A stretch of 64,000 nt of DNA from Streptoverticillium olivoreticuli subsp. olivoreticuli. GTDB lineage: Bacteria > Actinomycetota > Actinomycetes > Streptomycetales > Streptomycetaceae. The notes under the pieces are model-generated. The model was not told the DNA's origin. It saw only the letters and a list, made by a program, of their open reading frames with translations, and did no database searches. The DNA is taken from contig NZ_CP031455.1 of the NCBI RefSeq assembly GCF_003391135.1, positions 3,069,001 through 3,133,000 of the forward strand. Reading direction: 5' to 3'. Shown here piece by piece: positions 18,460 to 25,589 of the stretch. Every line of letters starts with the position of its first letter. Position 1 is the first letter of the stretch. Made by a program: the position numbers and the translations under genes.

Positions 18460-18860
18460 TCGGCCTCGTTCCCTGTCTCGTCCTCGGCGGCCTTGTCCAT
18501 GAACTCGCGGATGATCCGCTGCTGCGCCTCGTCGGGGCACGCGGGGATGGTGACGGTGCTGCCGCGGTGGGTGAGCTCGACCTTCCGCTGCCGCTCCGTC
18601 TCGCACCACTCCTTGATGGCCGTGATCAGTATCTGTGACACCGGTCGTGCCGCGGTGCCGACCGCGGCCCACAGAGCCACGTCACCGATGGCCCCACCCT
18701 TGTGGCCGTCCCCCGCGGATACGGCGGAATCCGCGAATCCGAGCGTCAGGCTGTCGATCTTCGCGAGCGTGTCGTGCAGCGCCCAGGTGAGACGTTCCTG
18801 GCGCAAGGTGTCACCACCGGCGAGCACCTCGATCCGCCACTCCTGCCCCTGGTGGTTCAT
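18456..18860 (-). CDS. EACC1-like effector-associated small protein
   Basis: A 134-residue protein with two parts: an N-terminal alpha/beta section, and a glycine-rich helix pair (GGAIGDVALWAAVGTAARPVS) followed by an amphipathic helix and a strand pair (RKVELTHRGSTVTIP). This layout matches what I remember of the effector-associated constant component 1 (EACC1) domain, described as a constant partner of caspase, TIR and other effectors in multicellular bacteria. It overlaps the caspase-helicase gene by 4 bases, so a fixed stoichiometric partner is likely. ATG 18860 has GAGGGG 5 bases upstream. The family call is from pattern memory, not a search. Confidence 0.72.
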   Translation of the reverse strand: MNHQGQEWRIEVLAGGDTLRQERLTWALHDTLAKIDSLTLGFADSAVSAGDGHKGGAIGDVALWAAVGTAARPVSQILITAIKEWCETERQRKVELTHRGSTVTIPACPDEAQQRIIREFMDKAAEDETGNEAE

Positions 18861-18891
18861 GCGGTCCCCTCAGCGCTCTGTCCTCACCTGT

Positions 18892-18905
18892 ATGCCGTAC
18901 GGCAT
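18892..18905. promoter_or_regulatory. 14-bp perfect palindrome upstream of the EACC1/caspase-helicase operon
   Basis: ATGCCGTACGGCAT is self-complementary and lies 32-45 bases upstream of the ATG at 18860, next to an AT-rich TTATTTGAT segment that could hold the -10. The position suits a repressor operator, for example a TetR-type box; no regulator gene is adjacent. Confidence 0.45.
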
Positions 18906-19079
18906 CAAATAAGCGAGCTTACGTCCGAACGGGCTGTGTGCGACAGGGCGTTATTCAGCCGAGGGCATAAGCTTCCGCCCGCGCTCCGCGTGGCGGCCGG
19001 GGACCGTCCGCTCCGCCGCCATCGGTATCCGTCACGGTGACGGGCATCGCGGGATGCTGATAGTGGGAGATGGTGTGCG

Positions 19080-19361
19080 ATGCGTACCGGCAATGAACCC
19101 ATGAACGCCCGCAGCCCCCTGCGGCTGCGGTGCGGGCTCGCCGCGTGGGGGCTCGCCTGGGCCGTCGCCGGGACCGTGCTCTTCGCGGTGGCCGGGCATC
19201 CGGGGTGGGCGGTGGCCTGCGCGGTGCTGGTGGTGGTGACCGCGGTGGATCTGGGCCTGGTCATCCGGCACATACGCCAGGGACCGCACTTCCAGCCTGG
19301 GCGGGATGTGCCGCCGTACGAACCGGTACGGAGCACACGCCGAGGGGGCGGCCCCCGCTAG
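19080..19361 (+). CDS. Small two-helix membrane protein (DUF6343-like)
   Basis: A 93-residue protein with two transmembrane helices (LAAWGLAWAVAGTVLFAVAG and WAVACAVLVVVTAVDLGLVI) and a short cytoplasmic tail with HIRQGPHFQPGRDVPPYEP. Proteins of this exact layout are common in Streptomyces and I believe they are catalogued as DUF6343; function is unknown. An internal ATG at 19101 is an alternative start. It ends 17 bases before the convergent TIR gene. Confidence 0.75.
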   Translation: MRTGNEPMNARSPLRLRCGLAAWGLAWAVAGTVLFAVAGHPGWAVACAVLVVVTAVDLGLVIRHIRQGPHFQPGRDVPPYEPVRSTRRGGGPR

Positions 19362-19378
19362 GCCGGGGCCCCGTGACG

Positions 19379-21523
19379 TCAGCTCGCAGCCGGGAGGCCG
19401 AAGTCCGCACCGGAGATCTCGGCGAGCTCGCCGACGATGTGGAGCAGAGGGGCCCGCAGACCGGCGAGCGCCGCGCGCAAAGCGGGGGCATCCGCCCAGG
19501 ACTGCTCATGGGCGACCGGGCTCGTGCCCTCCGGGCGCAGCGCCTCGTGCGCCGCGAGCCGCGGGTGCCACTCGCTGGTGAAGGGACGGAGAGTGCGATT
19601 GAGGAGGTCATAGGCGATGCCGTGCACGGTGCGGACACCCTTCACAGCCGGCTGGTCGGCGGCGAGACCGATGCTGTACTGCCGCAGCGTGGACCGCGTG
19701 AACTCGAACATCGCGTGCAGCGAACCGAGCGCCTCACGCAGGCTGCCGGATCCGGGAGCGAGCTCCTGGACACCGATGCGGGTGGCGAGTTCGACCTGGA
19801 GGTCGAAGGCGGCCATGCGCTCCAGCTCGCTGGGCGCGGCGTCCCGCTGCGTGGGCATGTACGGCCTCATCTGCGGCTCCCTCGTGCTCGTGCCGGTCAC
19901 GCCGGGGCGTCCTCCGATGCGGTCCAGCGTAGTGCCGTAGGAGGTGCGCAGCGTCCGGAGCACGGCGTGGCGCAGCTGCTCGGCGCGGGCCGGTTCGGGG
20001 TCGTGGCGCAGCCAGGCGTGCAGGATCAGCGGGTGCGCCGCCCAGGCGCCGCCGCCCGCGGGGCCCAGGAGACTGCGGCCGTGGAGCTCGGCGATGCCCG
20101 CGTCCAGGCGGCGGGCTGTCGCGATATCGGGGACCGCCACCGCCGACGACAGGGCCCGTACCGCGTCGTCCCTGGTCAGCGGCGTCGGGGAGAAGGCGGC
20201 GGCGAGGCGGAGCACATCCATCGCGGACGGCCCCGCCGCGGGCACGTCACGGACGAGGGCCGCCGTCACCTCGGCGGGATAGCCCGTGGGCAGCACCCGA
20301 CGCCGCGCGAGGACGTCGAGGAGGGAACGGCCGGGGGTGTGGAAGCGGTCGTGGAGGGAGGTGTAACCGTCGGCGGCGCCCGACGCCAGGAGGTCCAGGG
20401 CGAGGGGGTGCCCGGCGACGGCGGCGCACAGCGCCCGTGCCGCCTCCCGCTCCTCGGGGCCGGAGGGCGGGACGGTATGAGTGAGCAGCGCGTACGCCGC
20501 ATCGGCGCCGAGCGGCGCCGGCTCGACGGGGGTGGCGAGCGCCTCGTACATCCGGCTGCGGGTCGTGAGCAGGGTGCGCCCCAGCGGATGCGGTGCGCAC
20601 AGACGGGCCACCTGTTGCGTGGTGAGCCCACCGGGCAGGTCGTCGACGATCCAGAGGAACGGTTCTCCGATGTGACCGAAGTGGTCCTGCAGCCGTGCGA
20701 CGACCTCCTCCGCGGCGCCCTCGCCCGACAGACCGTGGGCGGCGGCGAGCCGGCGAAGTCCCTTGTCGTAGGGGGCGTACGGAGCGCCGACGGCCGGGCC
20801 CGGGTCACGGGCGAGCCAGTGGATGCCCCCGGGGTAGGCCGCGGCGAACCACGTCGCATACTCCTGGGCCAGCAGCGTCTTCCCGATCCCCGCCGCGCCC
20901 CGGATCTGTACCGGGCGGGCGGCGGTGTGCCCGGTGGTGAGCGGCGCGGCGTGCCGGTGCAGGGAGCTGTGCACCTGCCACAGATACGGGAGCCGGCCGG
21001 TGAAGGCGGGAGCGGGCGAGGGCGCCGGGCCGGGCAGCCAGTACGGGGCGGGTCCGGTCTCCGTGGCGCCGATAGGGTCCGCGAGCGCGGAGACGTGGGC
21101 GGTCACGTCCTCGACGAGCGCGTCCAGCGCCACCGGCCCGGCCGGGAGCGCCCAGTGCTTCGCGTCGCGCAGCTCGACGGGGTGGATATGGTCCGCGGTC
21201 GGTTCGGGGTTGACGACCATGACGCGGCGCCGCGGGTCGCCCTCGCGCAGCCCCGCGAGGTACGCCACCGTCAGCTCCCACTGGCAGGCCTGCCGCTCGG
21301 GATAGGCGGCCGAGTAACAGGCCAGCAGCGCCTTGGAGCGGGACAGGCCGTCCCGGATCGCGTCGCTGATCCCCACGAACCCGGCGACGGTGACCTCGTC
21401 GACGAAGACGTCGAGGCCGGAGGCGAGCAGCCGGTCACGGAGCGGTGCGACGCGGTGGGCGTCACCGCGGCTGTAGCTGAGGAACACGTCCCAGGTCCGG
21501 GGGGTCGATCCCGCCACGCTCAC
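19379..21523 (-). CDS. TIR-NB-ARC protein with a C-terminal domain shared with its neighbour
   Basis: A 714-residue STAND-type conflict protein. Residues 1-145 are a TIR domain (WDVFLSYSRGD at the start; putative NADase Glu83 in QACQWELTVA). Residues about 170-530 are an NB-ARC ATPase: Walker A GAAGIGKT (209-216), Walker B LWIVDDL (290-296), LLTTRSR (318-324) and GHPLALDLL (371-379), then a winged-helix-like segment. Residues 570-710 are a helical domain with ELATRI, LREAL, LNRTLRP and EWHPRLAAHEALRP. This domain is also present in the divergent stand-alone protein at 21649. TPR, WD40 or LRR sensor repeats, usual in this position, are absent. GTG 21523 is chosen because GGGGAG lies 8 bases upstream; GTG 21517 is an alternative. 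Confidence 0.9.
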   Translation of the reverse strand: MSVAGSTPRTWDVFLSYSRGDAHRVAPLRDRLLASGLDVFVDEVTVAGFVGISDAIRDGLSRSKALLACYSAAYPERQACQWELTVAYLAGLREGDPRRRVMVVNPEPTADHIHPVELRDAKHWALPAGPVALDALVEDVTAHVSALADPIGATETGPAPYWLPGPAPSPAPAFTGRLPYLWQVHSSLHRHAAPLTTGHTAARPVQIRGAAGIGKTLLAQEYATWFAAAYPGGIHWLARDPGPAVGAPYAPYDKGLRRLAAAHGLSGEGAAEEVVARLQDHFGHIGEPFLWIVDDLPGGLTTQQVARLCAPHPLGRTLLTTRSRMYEALATPVEPAPLGADAAYALLTHTVPPSGPEEREAARALCAAVAGHPLALDLLASGAADGYTSLHDRFHTPGRSLLDVLARRRVLPTGYPAEVTAALVRDVPAAGPSAMDVLRLAAAFSPTPLTRDDAVRALSSAVAVPDIATARRLDAGIAELHGRSLLGPAGGGAWAAHPLILHAWLRHDPEPARAEQLRHAVLRTLRTSYGTTLDRIGGRPGVTGTSTREPQMRPYMPTQRDAAPSELERMAAFDLQVELATRIGVQELAPGSGSLREALGSLHAMFEFTRSTLRQYSIGLAADQPAVKGVRTVHGIAYDLLNRTLRPFTSEWHPRLAAHEALRPEGTSPVAHEQSWADAPALRAALAGLRAPLLHIVGELAEISGADFGLPAAS

Positions 21524-21648
21524 GTCTCCTTCTCCCCGGCCGCGCGCCATCCCTCACCGGCTTTCCTTGCCGGATACCGACGGTGTTCGGGCCGATCCCC
21601 TGCCTCCCGGCGATCCCTAGCCTACTGTGGGGCTCGGGGAGGAAGATC

Positions 21649-22512
21649 ATGCGACGGATGCGCAACGCCGCCGGCCGGGCCAGGCCGAAGCAGATCACGG
21701 TCCGGATGGCGATCCCGCTGCTCGGGGACATCACCGGGGTCTGGGAACCGGTCGAGGCCGAACGGAAGGCCGCCTGGGAACTGTACGCCGAGCTGGCCAC
21801 ACGGATCTCGACAGTGGAACTGGGGCCGGACGAAGGCTTCCTGAGAGAGGCGCTGTCCTCGTTCTACAGCCTCTTCGGCACCACCCGCGACATCCTGCGC
21901 CGCTACGGCCCCGATGTCGCCCCGCGGCGCGGCCCCGGCCAGATCACCTTCGGGGCGCTGGCCGTGACCGTCCTCAACCAGGCGCTGCGCCCCCTGCTGG
22001 CGACCTGGCACCCCCGCCTGGCCGCGTACGAGTCGCTGCGCCCGGCGGATGTGGACCCTGTCTCCTACGAGCGGGGCTGGGAGCACACGCCGACGCTGCG
22101 GGAGGAGGTCGCGCGGGTACGGGAGGTCCTGGTCGCCCTGGCGAACGCGCTGGCGGAAGTGGCCGGCTCGGCCGATCTGTTGCGACCGGCCACCATGCCC
22201 TACCCCCCCCCGGAGGCCGGACGGGCTGATGTGAGAGGCCGGGCTCACCGGCGTCGGGGCCCGCGCCCCGCCCTCGCAGCGGGCGGGGCCAAAGGTCACG
22301 CGGTGCGGGATCCGGCCGCGCCGCCGTCGCCTTCCGCCGCAAGGAACCGGCGGGCTTCGGCCAGATGCCGCTCGCGCTCGGCCACGGGCATCGCCTCCCA
22401 TTCCGCCTGGGCGGCCCGCACCCGTTCGGTGAGCGCGGTGGCGTACGGCCCCACGCGCAGGGCCTCCCGCAAACCGATCCGCCCCGAAAGGACGTCCTGG
22501 GCCATTTCCTGA
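21649..22512 (+). CDS. Stand-alone protein homologous to the TIR-NB-ARC C-terminal domain; 3' end probably frameshifted
   Basis: The first 180 residues align with residues 570-710 of the divergently encoded TIR-NB-ARC protein: ELATRI, LREALSS, LNQALRP and TWHPRLAAYESLRP occur in the same order and spacing. No other domain is recognised. ATG 21649 has a GGGGAGGAAG Shine-Dalgarno. After a run of nine C (22203-22211) the frame runs on for 100 codons as antisense of the next gene. One base more or less in that run would stop translation at 22229 or 22234, matching where the homologous domain ends in the TIR protein. The true gene probably ends there, through a sequencing indel or real slippage. 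The 126 bases between the two starts form a shared divergent control region. Confidence 0.75.
   Translation: MRRMRNAAGRARPKQITVRMAIPLLGDITGVWEPVEAERKAAWELYAELATRISTVELGPDEGFLREALSSFYSLFGTTRDILRRYGPDVAPRRGPGQITFGALAVTVLNQALRPLLATWHPRLAAYESLRPADVDPVSYERGWEHTPTLREEVARVREVLVALANALAEVAGSADLLRPATMPYPPPEAGRADVRGRAHRRRGPRPALAAGGAKGHAVRDPAAPPSPSAARNRRASARCRSRSATGIASHSAWAARTRSVSAVAYGPTRRASRKPIRPERTSWAIS
22203..22211 (+). repeat. Homopolymer C9 tract at the 3' end of the stand-alone domain gene
   Basis: Nine consecutive C residues interrupt the reading frame at the end of the conserved domain. Tracts of this length are prone to slippage during replication and to sequencing miscalls. Confidence 0.9.
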
Positions 22513-22631
22513 AGGATCTCCCCGGCGCCGCCGTCCGCCATTTCCCGGAGCGACCGCCGGAGAGCGCGTGCCTGCGCCCGGTCTCGGCCCGGAGCCAGGA
22601 ACTCCTCGTGCCCGACCTCTTGTTCACCCAT
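22296..22631 (-). CDS. Small helical protein of a WXG100-like operon
   Basis: A 111-residue, charged, almost entirely alpha-helical protein with no recognised motif; it carries the segments LRRSLREMADGGAGEILQEM and EWEAMPVAERERHLAEARRF. It overlaps by 8 bases the end of the upstream WXG100-like gene, so it is translated with it. It may be a cytosolic partner, chaperone or immunity-like protein, but nothing in the sequence decides this. ATG 22631 is chosen over a far-upstream in-frame start that lies within the preceding gene. Confidence 0.7.
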   Translation of the reverse strand: MGEQEVGHEEFLAPGRDRAQARALRRSLREMADGGAGEILQEMAQDVLSGRIGLREALRVGPYATALTERVRAAQAEWEAMPVAERERHLAEARRFLAAEGDGGAAGSRTA

Positions 22632-23397
22632 GGCCGCTCCCCCCGTCCCGGGCCTCCGGAGCGCTGTACGGCCGGGAGGGCGGCTGCGGAAACTCATCGA
22701 GCACGCCCGCCAATTCGGCGCCGATATCGGCGAGTTGTCCGTACACCGCGTCAATTCTCATCTGCAGCATGTTGACCGTCTTGGTCACCTCGCCCCACAG
22801 GTCGCAGATCCGCAGGATCTCGGTGGCCGCCAGGCCGTAGCCGACGCCCGCGCCCCACCCCGTCCAGGCCGTCAGCCCGCCCGCCGCCCAGGCGATGGCG
22901 GCCGTCGCCGCGGCGTCCCCGATCAGACCCATCAGCTGCGCGACGGCCTCACCGGTCATCGATACCCCGTGGGCGGCCACGAGGTATTCCTTGTGCATGG
23001 TCTCCAACGAGCCCTTGATGGCGCGCAGCTTCCCGCAGAGGGAAGCGAAATAGACATCGGCGGCCGCCGCGGCCTCGCCTTGCCATGCCCCGCCCAGCAG
23101 GTGGTTTCCGGACTCGATATTGGTGGCGAGCCCCTCGCAGAATCCCGCGAGGTTCGCCCACGCCTCGGCACTTCGCGCGTAGGCCTCCCAGTCCCCGGCG
23201 AAGTATTTCCTGCCCTCCTCCAGAGGATCGAGGGCGAGGGCGAAATCCAGCACCTTGGACATCCAGAACGACGGGCTGACCAGGTCCCCGGCGGCATTGA
23301 GCGTATCGATCGGGGAGGTGAACTCCTCGGGCGTGCCAGGGGGCCGGAGGCAGTCGGTGGGCCGGACCACGTCCCTGAATTCGGTTCCGGCGGTCAC
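22624..23397 (-). CDS. WXG100-like / type VII secretion-type helical protein
   Basis: A 257-residue protein whose middle (about residues 60-165) is a WXG100-like helical hairpin: WANLAGFCEGLATNIESG, then GGAWQGEAAAAADVYFASL with the W-x-G turn, then a second long helix. A Gly/Ala-rich hydrophobic pair follows (AAATAAIAWAAGGLTAWTGW), then another helix and a Pro-rich tail. The architecture matches ESX/type VII secretion substrates or the N-terminal half of polymorphic toxins, but no toxin domain follows. The GTG start overlaps the stop of the previous gene (GTGA). Confidence 0.75.
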   Translation of the reverse strand: MTAGTEFRDVVRPTDCLRPPGTPEEFTSPIDTLNAAGDLVSPSFWMSKVLDFALALDPLEEGRKYFAGDWEAYARSAEAWANLAGFCEGLATNIESGNHLLGGAWQGEAAAAADVYFASLCGKLRAIKGSLETMHKEYLVAAHGVSMTGEAVAQLMGLIGDAAATAAIAWAAGGLTAWTGWGAGVGYGLAATEILRICDLWGEVTKTVNMLQMRIDAVYGQLADIGAELAGVLDEFPQPPSRPYSAPEARDGGSGHG

Positions 23398-23708
23398 TGC
23401 CGCACCTTCCGGCGGGTGGCGTCCATCCGCGACGCCTCCCGCAGATCCGACGCCCGGTAGCCGTCGGCCGCCCGGTCGACCTCGTCGGCCGACTCCCGCA
23501 GGACGCGCTCCAGCCGCCCCATGGCCGCCGCCACGGTGTCCGCCAGGTCGCCGTGCAGATCGATGACCCTGGTCAGCAGGCCCTGCTCCATCGCATCGAC
23601 GGCGCCGTGCCGCCGCACGTAGCCTCGCGCCTCGACCGCGTCGTCCGCGGCCCTGCGCAGCAGGGAGGAAAAGCCGTGCAGTCGCGTTGCTGAGACAGAC
23701 AAGACCAT
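23394..23708 (-). CDS. Small WXG100-superfamily-like helical protein
   Basis: A 104-residue helical protein, first in the three-gene operon. It has two long helices joined by a short turn (RRAADDAVEARGYVRRHGAVDAM and LADTVAAAMGRLERVLRESADE), as in small ESX partners, although a W-x-G turn is not obvious. It probably pairs with the 257-residue protein translated from the overlapping downstream gene. ATG 23708 has no good ribosome binding site, so the start is tentative; an upstream in-frame ATG would add 16 residues. Confidence 0.65.
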   Translation of the reverse strand: MVLSVSATRLHGFSSLLRRAADDAVEARGYVRRHGAVDAMEQGLLTRVIDLHGDLADTVAAAMGRLERVLRESADEVDRAADGYRASDLREASRMDATRRKVRQ

Positions 23709-23828
23709 GCGGGGGAGTTCGCTTCCGTAGCCGGGACCGGTTCGACGCGGCCGCATGCTAACGCACCACGCGCCACAGCCGCTGAACTCCCTCACCCGAA
23801 CGGGGAGTTGACCGCCCCCGGGCCTGCC

Positions 23829-24437
23829 CTAGTCCGTGCCGTGCGCGGCGCGCTCCCGCAGCCGTGCCCAGACCTTCTCGACCTGTGGGGCCAGTGCCTC
23901 CAGCGGGCCGTCGTTGTCGATGACGAAGTCGGCGACGGCCAGGCGCTGTTCGCGCGTCGCCTGGGCCGCCATGCGGGCGTTCGCCTCGTCGGGGGTCATG
24001 CCCCGCAGCCGCACGAGCCTCTCGAGGCGGGTCCGCGTACCGGCGTCGATGACGACGACCAGGTCGTAGAGGGCCGCCAGGCCGTTCTCGGCGAGGAGGG
24101 GCACGTCGTGGACGACGACCGCGTCGGGCGCGGCCGCCGCCGACAGCTCGGCGGAACGCGCCCGGACGAGGGGGTGGACGATGGCGTTCAGCGCGGCCAG
24201 CCGCTCCGGGTCGGCGAAGACGACCGCGCCCAGCCGGGCGCGGTCCAGGGCACCTTCGGCGGTCAGCACCTCCGGCCCGAACTCGGCGACGACGGCCGCG
24301 AGTCCCGGCGTGCCCGGCTCGACCACCTCACGCGCGATCTTGTCGGAGTCCACGACCACCGCCCCGTAGGAGGCGAGCAGCCGTGACACCTCGCTCTTGC
24401 CCGCGCCGATTCCACCCGTGAGACCCACCGTCAGCAT
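23829..24437 (-). CDS. coaE: Dephospho-CoA kinase
   Basis: CoaE phosphorylates the 3'-hydroxyl of dephospho-CoA, the last step of coenzyme A synthesis. The 202-residue protein starts [17 protein letters not shown] (Walker A), has the substrate-binding [13 protein letters not shown] and the lid region [12 protein letters not shown], and ends in an Arg/Ala-rich helix. The ATG at 24437 is fixed by the Walker A, which always lies near the N-terminus. It is next to rpsA, as in other actinobacteria. Confidence 0.97.
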   Translation of the reverse strand: MLTVGLTGGIGAGKSEVSRLLASYGAVVVDSDKIAREVVEPGTPGLAAVVAEFGPEVLTAEGALDRARLGAVVFADPERLAALNAIVHPLVRARSAELSAAAAPDAVVVHDVPLLAENGLAALYDLVVVIDAGTRTRLERLVRLRGMTPDEANARMAAQATREQRLAVADFVIDNDGPLEALAPQVEKVWARLRERAAHGTD

Positions 24438-24462
24438 GGGCCCTACGGTAGCGGGCGGCGGT

Positions 24463-25407
24463 TCAGTGACCGCCGTCGCCCTCCCGGTCGGCCAGGAAAC
24501 GCTCGAACTCGGCGCCCAGCTCATCGGCCGACGGCAGCTCGACGGGCTCGGCGACGAGATTGCCGCGCGTCTCGGAGCCGGCCACCGCGTCGTACTGGTG
24601 CTCAAGGCCCCGGACCAGGGCGACCAGTTCCTCGTCGCCCTCGCCGATCTGACGCTCGATCTCCTCCTGCGTCCGCAGCGCCTCGGTGCGCAGCGCGTGC
24701 GCGGCGTTCGGCAGGACCAGGCCCGTGGCGGCGGTGACCGCTTCGAGGGCGGTCAGGGCGGCGTCGGGGTAGGGCGAGCGGGCGACGTAGTGCGGGACGT
24801 GCGCGGCGACACCGAGGACGTCGTGGCCCGCCTCCGCGAGCCGGAACTCGACGAGCGACTCGGCGCTGCCGGGCACCTGCGCCTGGTCGAAGTAGCTGCG
24901 GTGGCCGCGCATCAGGTCGGTGCGGTTGCCGTGCGGGGTGATGCCGACCGGGCGGGTGTGCGGCACGCCCATGGGGATGCCGTGGAAGTTGACGGACAGT
25001 CGCACGCCGAGCCGCTCCACCAACTGCCGCACCGCGGCCGCGAAGCGCTCCCACTCCACATCCGGCTCCGGGCCCGCGAGCAGCAGGAAGGGGGCACCGG
25101 TGGCGTCCTGCACCAGATGCAGTTCGATCTTCGGGGCCTCGTAGGCGCTCCAGCGGTCGCGCTGGAAGGTCAGCAGGGGGCGGCGGGCGCGGTAGTCGAC
25201 GAGCCGGTCGTGGTCGAAGCGGGCGACCACCTGGTGCGGCAGGCCGTCCAGCAGCCGGTCGACGATCAGTTCGCCGGTCTCCCCCGCGTCGATGTAACCG
25301 TCGAAGTGGTAGAGCATGACCAGGCCGGCCGTGTCCTGGGCCAAGGCCAGGTCGGCTACGGCGAGCCCCTTGGGCTCCCATTCGTACAAACCCTGCGGAT
25401 CCAACAC
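24463..25407 (-). CDS. PAC2 family protein
   Basis: A 314-residue member of the PAC2 (proteasome assembly chaperone 2-like) family: the family features [17 protein letters not shown], the [16 protein letters not shown] strand-helix and [11 protein letters not shown] are all present. Actinobacterial PAC2 proteins are common and conserved; whether they act on the bacterial proteasome is not established. The start is GTG 25407 with GAGGAGCGG about 8 bases upstream. It is read on the same strand as coaE, 25 bases upstream of it, and may share a transcript. Confidence 0.92.
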   Translation of the reverse strand: MLDPQGLYEWEPKGLAVADLALAQDTAGLVMLYHFDGYIDAGETGELIVDRLLDGLPHQVVARFDHDRLVDYRARRPLLTFQRDRWSAYEAPKIELHLVQDATGAPFLLLAGPEPDVEWERFAAAVRQLVERLGVRLSVNFHGIPMGVPHTRPVGITPHGNRTDLMRGHRSYFDQAQVPGSAESLVEFRLAEAGHDVLGVAAHVPHYVARSPYPDAALTALEAVTAATGLVLPNAAHALRTEALRTQEEIERQIGEGDEELVALVRGLEHQYDAVAGSETRGNLVAEPVELPSADELGAEFERFLADREGDGGH

Positions 25408-25520
25408 AGTGACCGCTCCTCCTCATGTTCCGTACGGGGGAACGCCCATGGAGGCCCGGCCCATTCCCGGTGGCCGGATGACGACACAGTGCGGACACAC
25501 TCCGCGGGGCCGTGAGGGCA

Positions 25521-25562
25521 TGAACAAGGCCCGCTCCCCCAAGGGGGAACGGGCCTTGTTCA
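25521..25562 (-). terminator. Terminator of rpsA
   Basis: TGAACAAGGCCCG pairs with CGGGCCTTGTTCA, and the interior TCCCCC/GGGGGA continues the stem across one mismatch. It begins 27 bases after the rpsA stop codon on the minus strand. Confidence 0.85.
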
Positions 25563-25589
25563 GTCAGCTGTCAGCTGCCGGTCGGAGCC

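Noticed and set aside
22213..22512. The last 100 codons of the stand-alone domain protein as real protein
   Set aside because: They lie antisense to the next gene and lack homology to the TIR protein's C-terminus; a frame slip at the C9 tract explains them better. They are kept in the coordinates only because that is what the sequence encodes as given.
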